From Dryobates pubescens (taxonomy: Eukaryota > Chordata > Aves > Piciformes > Picidae): a DNA stretch of 64,000 bases. A program made the position numbers and the translations under genes. The notes under the pieces are model-generated. The model had not been told where the DNA came from. It was given only the letters and a program-made list of their open reading frames with translations, and did not search any database. The DNA is taken from positions 15,618,001 through 15,682,000 of the forward strand of contig NC_071627.1 in the NCBI RefSeq assembly GCF_014839835.1, in the 5' to 3' direction. Shown here one piece after another: positions 24,105-36,400 of this stretch. Position 1 is the stretch's first letter. Each line of letters begins with the position of its first letter.

Positions 24105-26910
24105 CAATGCAGTAGTTCATACACAGATGTCAGCCTACCTTGCTAGAATCCTGAGCCTGATCAGCAGTTGCATGGCAGCAGTTAGCACAGTGCCAAGTCT
24201 GACCAAAGTGCCCTCTGAAGAAAGGTTCAATTCTGCTTGTGAAACACATGCAAATGTAGCTTAGTCAATGGGACTACTGGCAAGAGAAATACCCAAAGTC
24301 CCCATCTTGGGTGGCTCTTCTAATGCAAATGCATTACTGTTCTATAAAGCTTAGATAATTTTTTATTTTAACTAGAAGTTGGCTAAGTTTTTCTCTTCTA
24401 TAGTTTTGCATTTCTCTCAAGGTCTGATCTTGGTTCACTGATTCCACATAGTAGCTTGCAACTGGAATTCTTTTAGGCAAGGTCACTAATACTCTAATAT
24501 TACACAGTATTTCCTGATAGTGTGCCACAAATCACAGCTGAGTTAATGATATATAAAATAAGAGTTCCCTTCTCATTGCTACTACATTAGTAACAACAGC
24601 AATAAAACTTGATCTTTGGCAAATCAACATCTGAAGGGAATCCCATATAGAGGACTCACAGTGGTTATACACTCTGTATAAATCATCCTTATACTGACAT
24701 TGGGCAGATTTTTTTCATGGGCTGAGGTGAAATAACTGTGTTGTTCCACAGAGCAAAAATCTTCTGTCCTTCAAAAGAAAGGAAAACCATTTTCAAGCAG
24801 GCTGTTTCTGTCATAAAGGAGTCTTTCCATTGCATTAGAAGAAAGCAAAACATGGACACAGAGTTTCCAGCATTCTCTTTCCGAGTCATAGGGGAAGTAG
24901 GATGAAAATTATGGGAGAGAAGCTGCTCTTCTCCAAATTTCCCCTTGAGAATATATGAGCTCATAATGGAAAACCAGACCATCATCAAATGATATTTTCA
25001 CAATCTCTGTGTTTTAATATATAAAAATTCCTCTGATGGATCATAGCAAACTATCCTATCATGGAAGTTCCAGACAGCTGTCTCTGTGCTCCAGAACCGG
25101 CATCTAAAATTCTCGGTGTAATGCTTTGGTAGTGTATTGCTCCATTTGTGCCCTAAGAGAAGTCAAGGCAGTTAGGTAGGCTTTCTGCATGTGTGTGCAA
25201 GCATACACTCTGAAAATATTTCTTTTCATATGCATCTTCTATTAATATTCGTATTCATCATTAACTGCTCACGTTTCTGACCTGAACAGGTATTTAAAGG
25301 CCACCATCATGTTGGGCGGATGTTAAAGCTGTCCGCTAGTGACGTTACAGTCACAAACTCCCCACCATGATACAAGGCAGACATAGGCAAAGAGGCAAGC
25401 TAAGATGGGTTGAGAAAGAAGTAGGCAATGTGTATGCAGAGTCACTTGTGCCCTTACTTATCTGCTCAGGGACTGAATGTTGCTCTCAAGTCTTCCTGCT
25501 CATTGCTGGCTTGCTGTCAAACTTGTGTGTTAGGACAGAAGGGAATTCTGGAAACTGAAAATTGAATTAAATGGGAACAAATTGTTTTCTAGCCTTGATT
25601 CAGCTTGGGCTCTTTCTTATTTGTGAAAGGAGAGCTGCCCAAAGTGCTTCCTTGAGGCTGCAATCAGAACAGGCTGAGATTACAAGAGGAAAGGAGTTGA
25701 CACAGCTCCCTGAGGCTTCCTCCCTGCCCAAGTAACAAAGGCAGGAAAAATTCATGAATGGGAATAGGGTGCACAGCCCAGCCTCTTTCTGACACACATT
25801 TCAAAGGTAGTCAGGGACCAGAATCAGAATGAGAGATTTTTGTCACCTGGAACATATTGGATACCTTTCACTTGCCTGTGCCCAGCTGCTTATGCCACAG
25901 CTTTCTCAATGGGCTTTCTCAGACAGTGAAACAATAGTGGCAGAAGTGTCAGTGTCTGCATGGCCCGCCTTTGGCAAAATGGCCTGGAATAACAACAGTT
26001 ACTAAGACAGGAGTGAGAACATAAACAGGGAGTGTGAATGGAGGACCCAAAGCTGCCTGAGAAGACATTTGTCCAAAATGATCAATTAAGCGAGAAAGAC
26101 AAACATCAGTCTTGATGTAGGCAGTAAAGACATCCTCTCAATGTGTATAAGACTGTGTGTATGTTAGAGCTTTTTGGGACACATGGATGTATAGGTATTA
26201 ACAATTTGGAAGTGTCTGGTACTCTGGCTTTGCTGTTACATTATTGATATGGACCTCAAATGAATAGGTCACTGGTTGCTGGTCAGTTTTGTGTCACGAA
26301 TAAATCCATAAACCATTTTGATCTAGATTCAGTATGCGGTATGTGAAGGGAGCAGTTTTCACCCATGACAGAGCCACCATTTCAAACCTGCTTCAGCAAG
26401 CTGCACTCACAGCCTGCACCCTTTCATTCTACTCTTGCCCAGCTTTGTCTGTAAACTCTAGTAAAGGGAACTCTGGGGCTGATGCTGGGTGACAGGTTGG
26501 GTACACTGGAAGTTAGGCCCACCTGAGATTGCAGTGCTCCAGTTTTGTGTTTTGTCAGATGGGGGGTAGTTAAAGCTCAGCTGCCAAAGGTGTTTGTGGT
26601 CCTACCCTAGCCATGCTTCTTTGAAGAGGACAGCTAAGGAGAGAGATTCCACTGCCAATAGTCCAGAATTGTGAAACTACCCTCTTTCAAATCAGAGCAT
26701 GAAACCCTCTCTGCTGTTTGCCTCCCAGACGTGTGACAACAGACGGGAGCCTCAAGCTGGGGTTCATAACAAGATTACCTCACTGCTCGTTTGGGTTCTT
26801 CCTCCTTAAGTTTTTTGTTCTTGCCACGTTTGGGGGCACCAAATATGCAATGTATTGCAGATGCTTGTGTTGTTGTATATGTGTGAAGGATTTCTGAATG
26901 ACCACTGTCT
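24105..26910. other. Intergenic DNA, nothing recognised
   Basis: Frames on the minus strand at 24,334-24,528 and 24,689-24,988 have no recognisable domain or splice context. No repeat was recognised. Confidence 0.5.
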
Positions 26911-27118
26911 AGAATAGAATAAACCAGGTTGGAAGAGACCTTCAAGATCATCGTGTCCAACCCATCACCCAACACCATCTAATCAACTAAACCATCGTAC
27001 CAAGCACCCCATCAAGTCTCCTCCTAAACACCTCCAGTGATGATGACTCCACCACCTCCCCAGGCAGCCCATTCCAATGGCCAATCACTCTCACTATGAA
27101 GAATTTCTTACTAACATT
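26911..27118 (-). mobile_element. CR1 LINE fragment, 3' end
   Basis: Minus orientation. The + strand starts with a short GAATA-type tail, then 'accaggttggaagagacctt', 'caagatcatcgtgtccaacc' and 'ctccaccacctcc'. It is very similar in layout to the young copies at 8447 and 49,334, and forms one subfamily with them. Confidence 0.9.
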
Positions 27119-28045
27119 TAGCAGAAGGGTCAGGCACATCTTTTCATTCATGAATTACTTCATTATAGCTTCAATTTCAGGGCTGCAGGAATACTCCTGT
27201 CACTAGAAACCACGCAGGATAGACTTGTGTCACTATGAATTCCTAAAGCACGCCAGGCTGAATTTCAAACCTTGTTTGTTCCCTTTGTGGGCAATGTCTT
27301 TGTTCTTGCTTGTAACTTCTCAATCATCTTATTCAGGTTTGGAACAGGGCAAGAAGATCAGCTAAGCTTTGGGTTGTCTAACAAGGCGAATTGTTTCCTA
27401 TTAGTTCACAAATAATAGTAAAAAAGCTCAACAGAAAGTTCTTCCTCACTTTCAAAGTGCATGTTCTGTAGGGGGCTTTTCCTATGCTTGACTATAGGTC
27501 TAAAAGTAACACCAGCCTATCAAGGAAAAAGCAATACCTTATATTTATAAACAGCCACATAAAATAATGTGACAATATCAGGTTTTGATCCTTTACCCAG
27601 AACTCATTGTTTTGGTTTGCTTTGGCTTTTTTTTTTTAGGTTGACCTAAGTCTCAGTCTTTAGAACAAATACATTTCCAAACCAGCAATTAAAAATGAGT
27701 TATCCTTTTTTACTTCTGATTGATGTGGCAGCTGGGGTTTTATTTCACATAGTTATCTCTTTTGTGCTTATCAGGTAGAAAGAGATATGGTTAAGTTAAC
27801 TTTCTCTCTCTGTCTTCATAATGTATTTCCCATTAGATGATTTTGGGAGTTTATTTATTCTGCATTTACTCTTTCTCAGATGATGAACAGGCAGTATGAG
27901 AGAGACAGAAAATCAGGCAGGAAAGGAAATGCCTCTGGCATACCATAAAGGTCACTGTAACAATCTCATCATCTCATTTCCCCTTTAAAGTTTACCTGAG
28001 AGTCCCAAACTTTTTTTCCTTTCTACTTCAGCTCTGCCACTATGC
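27119..28045. other. IL12B upstream flank
   Basis: Non-coding sequence upstream of the IL12B promoter. A 'ttcccctttaaag' stretch at about 27,978 could be a Rel-type half site, but this is weak. No exon of a divergent neighbour such as UBLCP1 was recognised. Confidence 0.4.
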
Positions 28046-28157
28046 AAAAAAGGAACTCAGGCCACGTGTTGCAATTCTGTGGTATTGTGGTGAAACGGAG
28101 CATCCCTCTTCTGTCGGGGTTTAGAACTATTTATAGGGGAGCCAGCACGCTGCTTCC
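28046..28157 (+). promoter_or_regulatory. IL12B proximal promoter (C/EBP site and TATA-like box)
   Basis: TTGCAATT at 28,069-28,076 is a C/EBP half-palindrome preceded by 'acgtg'. The human IL12B promoter has a functional C/EBP site in the similar context gtGTTGCAATTg. A TATA-like box, TATTTATA, lies at 28,128-28,135, giving an expected start near 28,158. The C/EBP-to-TATA spacing of about 60 bases agrees with my memory of the human promoter. Conservation of an inducible myeloid promoter is inferred. Confidence 0.55.
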
Positions 28158-28201
28158 TCAGATCACAAATCCAACCTGCCTGGCAACTTTGACAGCAAAA
28201 G
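28158..28201 (+). other. IL12B exon 1, 5' UTR (putative)
   Basis: This short stretch downstream of the TATA-like box ends 'gacagcaaaag' followed by the strong donor GTGAGAA. The first coding exon begins directly at its ATG behind an acceptor, so an upstream non-coding exon is required, and human IL12B also has one. The exact start is inferred from TATA spacing. Confidence 0.5.
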
Positions 28202-30404
28202 GTGAGAATTCCTTTCTTCTCTAATACTGGGGCAGCAGAAGTCTGGTAGCAGCTGCTTCAGATGAAATGAATGAAAGCTTAAAATTATTTACTTATAAAT
28301 ATATTTAAGTAGTTGTGACATTTTTCTCAGGACAGTATTTATATGCTTATGTATATGTTGAGTGTATTTGCATATAGCTCATAGAATTGTTACCTAATGG
28401 ACAGAACAGATCATGTTATCATGTAATTATCTTTTGTGGTTTACCTGTATTTGTGTTGCTGAATTATGTGCATAGACAAATGTGTACTTATGGTTAGACC
28501 GTGCCCTGCTTGAAAGAACAGGCAACACTGACTTGGCTTTGCCTTGAGCTTGGCTCAGATGGCATCCAGAGGTCCTTATTGCCATGAATTTGATGATTGT
28601 CAGTGAAGGAATCTGGGCTGATTTACAGCAGCTTATGTTCCAGATTACAGGGAGCATATGTAGATACACTCTCCTCATCTCTGAAGTGCTCAGACAACTG
28701 CACTGAAAAAAAGTTCTGAGATGGGGGTTGGGGTTATCCTCCTCACCCCAGTCTCAAAAATTGTCTCAGGAAAATTCTTAACCTTTTTCATCACAAACCT
28801 GAATTGTGAAGGTTTTCATTAAAACCAGAAGACATTTTTCTGTTTTCAAGGAATGCCATATTACAATGAAAGAAAGCAGCATCAGAAAGCTGCAAGAGGC
28901 ATTTTTCTGATGCAAATTGCAGCTAATCCTGTCTGCAGCAGAAATCAACAGGAGCTAAGAGTGTTTGCCTTTTAATGAAGCAAGACACCACTGATAGGTT
29001 GCCTGATAGTATCTGGCTTTTCACTGAGGCCCATGCCTCTCTGAGTACAGATGCAATGTGAGCTGGTTCCACTCACAGATACACTCTTCAGATACCAGTA
29101 GCTTCTGGTCCTATTAATGGCTGTGCTGTGCAGTGCACAAAATCAATGATTTCTGGCATTGCTCCAGATACTGCTGGCTAAAATAAAGGACTGAAAACAA
29201 GTAGGAGCTGCCAATGACTAACAGATTTGGGGTACATACAAACACACACTCTTCATAAACCCAAATGAAAATGATTTGTAGCACATGAGAGGAAATTAGG
29301 AGGACTACTCCCCTTTCACTGAAAAAGACTTGTCTGGGAGGGAAACAAAACTCATACTACTTATTTTGGTGTTTTTCTTGGGCATGCAGATCTCTACTGT
29401 GGAAGAATAGTAGTCAAATAGACCTTGAAAGATATATTCACCAGTCTTTTTCTAGGTCATACTCCATTTGGCTTAATGTCTTAATGTCCAGAAAGTGTAT
29501 CCAAATAAGTCACTACAGTTTTTTATACAGCCAGTGGCTACTACTATATTAGACAAATGTGGTTTGTGTTTCATGAAGAGGCCTAGCTGTATTTCGAATT
29601 CAGGACAAATATACACATGTATGTTGTACATATAGCTATACACTTGTTAATTCTCAAGGGAGCTATATGTATGTCTCAAATGAACATAGCAACAATGATG
29701 CACACACCCAGCCATTTCTGCACAAAAATCCAGCAGGAATTTTGCCTCAAATTGCTAGCAAAACTAATCAGACTATGCAACCTCAGGTGGATACTGGTAC
29801 TAGTGCCAGTTAGGTAAGTGGCAGAGTTAACACCAGCTCTATGCTGCATTATTGACACTGCTATCACTTGTTTGTACAGAGATGGTGAAGACTGCAGCCT
29901 AACAAAACACTTCATCAGGTCCTTCATTGCAATCCTTTGTTTTAATAGGAATGCTGGCATGCTTTCACAAGGGAATACACTTAAAAGCCTTGTATGCCTG
30001 GAATTTAATGTCCATTGATCCTGTAGTCAAATGCCGTGTTCATGCAGCTAGCCTCACTGGCACCAGCAGGACTTTGCTTGCATGAGGAACACTTAACTGA
30101 GAAAACCTGGGAATGCTTCTGAAATGCTGACCGTATAAGACCTATGTGCACAACAATTTCCCCTAAGTTCCATAATTTCTTCTCTAAACTGCTTTGCAGT
30201 GTGAGTAACAAGTGGATTAAAATCTTGGCTCAAGTTCCAGTACAAGCCTCACATTTCTATGTCCTTTGAGACTTTTTAGAATGGGAGAATATTCCTTGGT
30301 TCACTGGAACAGACTCTCTTATTATCCTGTCTACCACTGAGTTTGATTTCAGAACACACTCAATAATCCTCACTGATATTTACTAATTTCTTTTTTCCCT
30401 ACAG

Positions 30405-30486
30405 ATGTCTCACCTACTATTTGCCTGCCTTACTTTATTTTCCTTTGCTGCCCTTCTGGAAGCACAGTGGAAACTCAGGGAAAATG
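30405..30486 (+). CDS. IL12B: IL12B exon 2: start codon and signal peptide
   Basis: Acceptor 'ttccctacag' abuts the ATG, so the start codon is the first codon of the exon. It encodes [20 protein letters not shown], then the mature start QWKLREN. The exon ends in phase 1 before GTAAGC. Confidence 0.95.
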
Positions 30487-33400
30487 GTAAGCAGTCTTCA
30501 CTTACTGAGGCCTACAGCTGCCTGTAGGACACAAGGGTTGTTCAGAATTAAACTTGTGTCCACAAGCACACAATTTGTTAACTCTATTACCTTAGGCCAA
30601 AGTTCTTCCTATTTGTGAATAACCAGCCAAGTAATTGGTGTTAAGGGAGGAAATATTTAGAAGTCCTAAAATGTCATACAAAAGCCATTCTGACTGTTTG
30701 CATTAGAAACTGTCTTATGTCCTACTCCATGTTCTCCTGTTTCAAAAGTTTTGGTCATGCAGCAGTCTGGAAGCAGAATCAGTATCTTGTGACCTGAGTG
30801 ACAGCCCACAAACAACAACAAAAAACCCCTCAAGCATTAATTGTAAAAAAAGAGAATACTGCACAGTAAAACCTAAAACCTAGAAATAGTTTATGCAACT
30901 TTGCTGGTAAATAACTTAAATGTAAATATGTTTGTGAAAATACAGGGTCAGTAATAAACAAATCTTTTTAATAGCTTACCAGAAACTAGGGCTAAATTCA
31001 GGTCATCAAAGTGTGCTGCTCTCATTCACTCGGTGTAGCTCCATACTCCAGGCGGTGTCTTCCATGTGATTATCCCAAACAAGAACCCTAATCAACATGA
31101 GAAAAGCATACTCAATCTAATTGTTTCATTCGCAGGAAGTAATTCCATTACTTTCCCCCATATCTTTGCACTAAAAAATGATTCATCCTGTGGGTTCCCT
31201 GGGCAATACCACGGTGCAGAAAGCTGATGCTTGTCACTATTGAGAATAGAATCTGTGTTTCAGGCCTGTAAGATTTACCTTGCCTGTGCATAGGCAGTTT
31301 GTTAAGGTTCCAAGCTTCCTGAGCCACATGTTTTCTGCCATTTTAGATTCAGTTTCTGACATGTATTTCTTAGCATTTCTTCTCTGTGATAAAGTCTTAA
31401 TGTTCTCATTCTGGTACTGAAATGGCCTGGTGAAAAGGTCTTAGAGCTCACTGGCAATCTGATTTCTGGAGCTGAGTGCTTGCTGTGGTGTGGGCATGCT
31501 AAGAAACAAAATTTTGCCACTTCTTGCATGCAGCAGAGTCTCTGAGGGGACTGAATGTGGTTGGGGAGCTTGTGGCAGCAGCAGTACATCAGAATAATGA
31601 CAGTTCTCAAACTGTTGCCCCACAGAAGTGTAGCTGAAGTTCCTCAGCCAATCACTGCCAAGAGACAAGATGTTTCTTTAATGGAACTGTTCTAAGTTAT
31701 TTTGCTATGTGGTGTGTCTTCTAATTTGGAAAGACCAGCAGGGCACTTCAAAGTTAGAAGATGGCATTTAGAAGACCACGCGTCCCTGCTGCAGTCCATG
31801 TAGCTCTGCTACAGCTCAGCAATCCTCTGTCTCCTAGTAATTGCTCCACTGGGACCAGGGTGATAGGACTACAGATTGTTCTCTGCAGAAAACACAATCG
31901 ACTACAGGCAAATACAAACCGCTTACCCGGAGCTCCCCTCCTTCCCACTGCTCACTCACAGACCTTTCATGGTGAAGAGGGCAAAGTGCCACAGCTTTGC
32001 ACCATAGCAAAGCACCATAGTACAGAGAGTCATGAGCCATTCTGTGAGCAAAGGCCACAAGCTGTGTGCAGGAGGAATGCCTGGGCTCAGTGGATCCTTG
32101 CATCCTCACTTTCAAAACAAAGGTGCCTGCCTAATCCCCACAGTTATGAACCACTATAAGATTCTTGGGGAACATGGGAAAAATGTCACTTCTTCCATGG
32201 ATACACTGCAAATTTCTAAGTCAAACCTCTTCTTGTAGTAAAGATTTCCAGGTGATGGTGAGGTTTTGGGCAAGAAAGCCAGAGCTTTGTTAGCAGTTTT
32301 CCTGGAGAACAGAGGTAGAAAAGGGCTTGGCTCAATCTTCACACTGTTAAGTATGAGTAGCAGCTAATATGTCTTTCTCTACAATGTCCAGTGTATGTCA
32401 TAGAATCTGAGTGGAATGATGAGACACCAGCTAAAAGAGTGGAGCTCACCTGTGACACATCTGATGATGCACTGCCAGTTTACTGGGAAAAGGACAATGA
32501 ACTGAAAGGAACTGGAAAGACTCTGATTGTTGAAGTGAAAGAGTTCCCAGATGCTGGCAACTACACCTGTCTGACAGCTAATACCCATGAAATCATCAGC
32601 TATGATTTCTTCCTCATAACTAAAGTAGACTCCAATGGGCAAATGCTAAGGTCAATTCTGAAAAGCTATGAAGGTATGGTCATAAGATGATGTGATGTAT
32701 CTTGCTCAGCTTTGTGCACTGGAGCTTTGTGAGGACCAGAGGGAGCTCTCTGTAGAAATGAGATTATCCACTGTGGGCCCTCTCATGAGCAGGGTAACAA
32801 ATACAGAGGTTTGCCACCTGAATAGCTGCAGTGCTTCTTTGTGACAAGAGCAATGGATTTCTCCATATAAAAATCTTGCTGACAGCTATCTGCAACCTCT
32901 TGGGTAGGCTCTTAACTCCTGTCAATAGCCATGTAGCTGTGGTTAATGTGGTGCCATGTAAACCAGCCTTCAGCCACCAGTTATGGTTATATAAGTTATG
33001 GTTATATATATATGGTTATATAGCTTTTTAACTACATGAGCCTGTCTTCCTATGTACCCAGCATGGGCCAAAGCAGTCTCTCTCTCTGCTCTCTCTCTGC
33101 TTCAACCATTTGGGCAAAAAGAGTAAATAAATCACATTTGCTTCCTTTTTCCATCTAGAGCCAAAGAGGACATTTTTAAAATGCGAGGCAAAGAGCTACT
33201 CTGGAATTTTCATGTGTTCGTGGATGACAGAATTTGAGAGTCCAAATGTGAAGTTCACAATCAGAAGTCTGAAAGGGTAAAAGCTTGTACTTTCCTTAGC
33301 AACCTCATAGTAAGGCTGGAACAGCTCTTTGTGCTATTCTGTGTAGGAGATCCTAGATTTTAGGCTATTGAGGACATGCAGAAGGCAAGGAATCCCACTT

Positions 33401-36400
33401 CCAAAGTCTGAACATCTGCTAAACGTTTTGAGCTGTCACTGGGACTAACAACTTCTAAGGGCATGGAAGTTGCTCAGAAACTAGTAAAGGCTTGAAAGTG
33501 GATCATCGCCCACGGGACCGTTACAGCAGCTGCCATACAGCCACAGAGTAACTTAAGCAATAGCAAAAGTGGTTCATGCAGGGCAGAGAGAGGAAGCTGG
33601 GCCAGGAGCAGAAACAATCACAGCACCAAGTCACTTTGCACCAGCTCTGGTGGAATTAAGGGAGTGGGAGGCTGCACCCACTGCAAAAGCCAAATGTCCA
33701 CTGACAAGTCTGTTGAGGAACGCTGCAGAAACCTATGAGGGAAATATGAGGGAAACCATGTGGGGATTTCCTACCTCCCACTACTCTTTGGGGTTTCTCC
33801 AAAACATAGAGTGCTTGAGCAAGGTCACTTTGGTTTGTCCAGTAAGCTTTTAGAAAGGGCTATGGAACTAGAGCTTGTCCTGGGACAGTGGTAACACAAA
33901 ATGAGATATCCTAATTTAGGCTGAAACATTAATTCCTTCTGCTAAGGCAGAGGAGCATTTGTGCCACATATGGATGTGTAATGCAGCAGAGAAAATGCCA
34001 GAACTCCCACTGAACCATTTCCACAGCTGTTGAAGCACAGCCATAAAGTGATACAGGCAACACCAGAACACTGCCTTACCAACTATATCTTTTTGTTAGG
34101 GTAACAAACTCCCAGACCACACCGGCACTTTCCCAATACTTTTCTTTGTTCTGTACTCAGCTCTCAAGGAGATGTAACCTGCAACAGCCCTGTAGCTCAC
34201 ACTGGTAAATCAGGCACTGAATACACAGCCCAGTGCCAGAAGGAAAACTACTGTCCATTTGCTGAAGAGCATCAGCCAATTGAGATGTTCCTGGAGGTCA
34301 TTGACGAGCTGGAATATGAGAACTACACTAGCAGCTTCTTCATCAGAGATATCAGTGAGTAGACCAGGAACCATGATCAATTTTTAGCCTCTTTCTTGCT
34401 GCTGATAGTGGAACTAATAACAGTAGCTTGGGAATCCCTGTCCCTACTGTAAATCTTCATCAAGCCCCCAGTTACAGGAATAGGGGAGCAGCAGTCCGGA
34501 AGAAGATGAGGAAGTGAAGAAGCAACATCTCTATAGCTTGTGACCACCAACCCTCTCACTCCCACATCTCCCAGAAGTTTCTGGGAGGTTATGTGGGACA
34601 AGTCAGAGAATAACCAATAACCCATCAGTCTCTTTCTCTGAGAACTGCAGATTCACTCAGATAATAATTAATGCTTTCCTCCTGATCTGTTCTTTCTGAG
34701 GGGCATCCAGGACAGGTTAATAGAAATTAACAGTTGTAACAACAGTGCCACTGGGCACAGGAAACCGAAGCAGCATCCTGAAGAAGCAGATGTCTTGCTG
34801 CATGCCCTAATGGTCAGGGAAGATACTCCTCTGTGTCCAAAATAGCCCTCCAGGCTTAATTCTTCATAAGAAGTACAGAAGCCATTTAATAGAATAGAAT
34901 CATAGAATGGTCCAGGCTGTAAGGGACCTCCAAAGGTCATCCAGTCTGACCTCCCCAACTTGATCAGGTTGCCCAGGGCCTCATCGAGCCTCACCTTGAA
35001 TATCTGCAAGGAAGAGGCCTCACCCACCCCCCTAGGCAACCCATCCCAGTGTTCTACCACCCTCACAGTGAAGAACTTCTTCCTGATATCTAATCTGAAT
35101 CTGCCCTTCTCTACTTTGAAGCCATTGCCCCTTGTCCTTTCACTGCAGGCCTTTGTAAAAAGTCTCTCCCCATCCTTCTTGTAGGCCCCTTTCAGGTATT
35201 GGAAGGCTGCTATTAGGTCTTCCCGGAGCCGCCTCTGCTCCAGGCTGAACAACCCCAGCTCCCTCAGCCTGTCCTTGTAGCAGAGCTGCACCACCCACCT
35301 GATCATTCTCATGGCCCTCCTCTGGACCCTCTCCATCAGGTCCATGTCCTTCCTACATTGAGGGGTGTTCCAGACCTGTACACAGTACTCCAGAGGTCTC
35401 ACCAGAGCAGAGTAAACTGTCAGAATCAGCTCTCTAGATCTGCTGGCAACACATCTTCTGATGCAGCCTTGTGGGCTGCAAGGGCACACTGCCTGCTCAT
35501 GTCCATTTCTCACTCCCTTCTTAATCTCACAAAGGCTCCCAAAGCTAATTCCTATAAAACTACCAAAAGTAGCACAACAACATCCAATATTATGCTGCTA
35601 ATATGAATCAATTCCTTCTGTATTTTCTCTTGCAGTAAAACCTGACCCACCCCAATGTCACTACACAGCTGCAAATGGAACAGTCACCTGGACATATCCC
35701 AGAACATGGAGCACACCAAATTCCTACTTCCCTTTGACTTTCAGGGTCAAAGTTGAAAGTCCAAAGAAACGCAAAATCCAGGTAGAGCTACAACATCTGA
35801 AATGCAATTTTCTTGCTTGAACTGACAGTATAAATAAGATCAACATAGTATGCAAGAATCAGGGTATAGAATATATTGTTGGGGTTTTGGCTGGTTGGTT
35901 GGTTGGTTTTTCTAAAGGGTACTGCTGCCCAAATGTGACAAGGTTCTATCTTAGCAGAAAGAGACTTCCTTCACAGTTCTATGAGCTGTATGATCCCAAC
36001 AACACTCTCTGGGGTGGATGCAGCCCTGATGTAACTGGGAAGATAAAATTGTGCCCAGCATTACACAGCTGTGAGATAAACACTTAATAATTCATTAGTA
36101 GGCTGTGTGGGTCCTAATGTGGGAAAACCCCAGTTTCCAAATCAAGAAGTTCAGGATCTCAGGCACTCATTTCCTTGTATGTGGTTTGTACCTGGGTAGC
36201 TCAGAGTTTCTTTATAGGTGAATTGGCAAATAAGGCATCATTGAGTCATTTGGTAGTGTGTCTGTGGAGACTGGTGTAGGCTACAGTCTTTGCCACTCAC
36301 CTTCCAGTTGTTAGTTAACTGTTAACTAAGCATTGCCCCTCTATATTAGCTTTAAATCACAACATGTTTTTGCTTCCTTTGCTAAGGAAGCTCCTGAGGT

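Noticed and set aside
25250-25370. CRE-like 'tgacgtta' in a CpG-containing patch, considered as a promoter
   Set aside because: An isolated motif without TATA box, island or downstream exon.
31761-32159. 132-codon + strand frame inside an IL12B intron
   Set aside because: No domain, overlapped by an equally long minus-strand frame, and not bounded by splice signals that would fit IL12B.
32985-33022. Repeated 'ttatggttata' in an IL12B intron, considered as a minisatellite
   Set aside because: Only three imperfect units in AT-rich sequence, with no sign of function.
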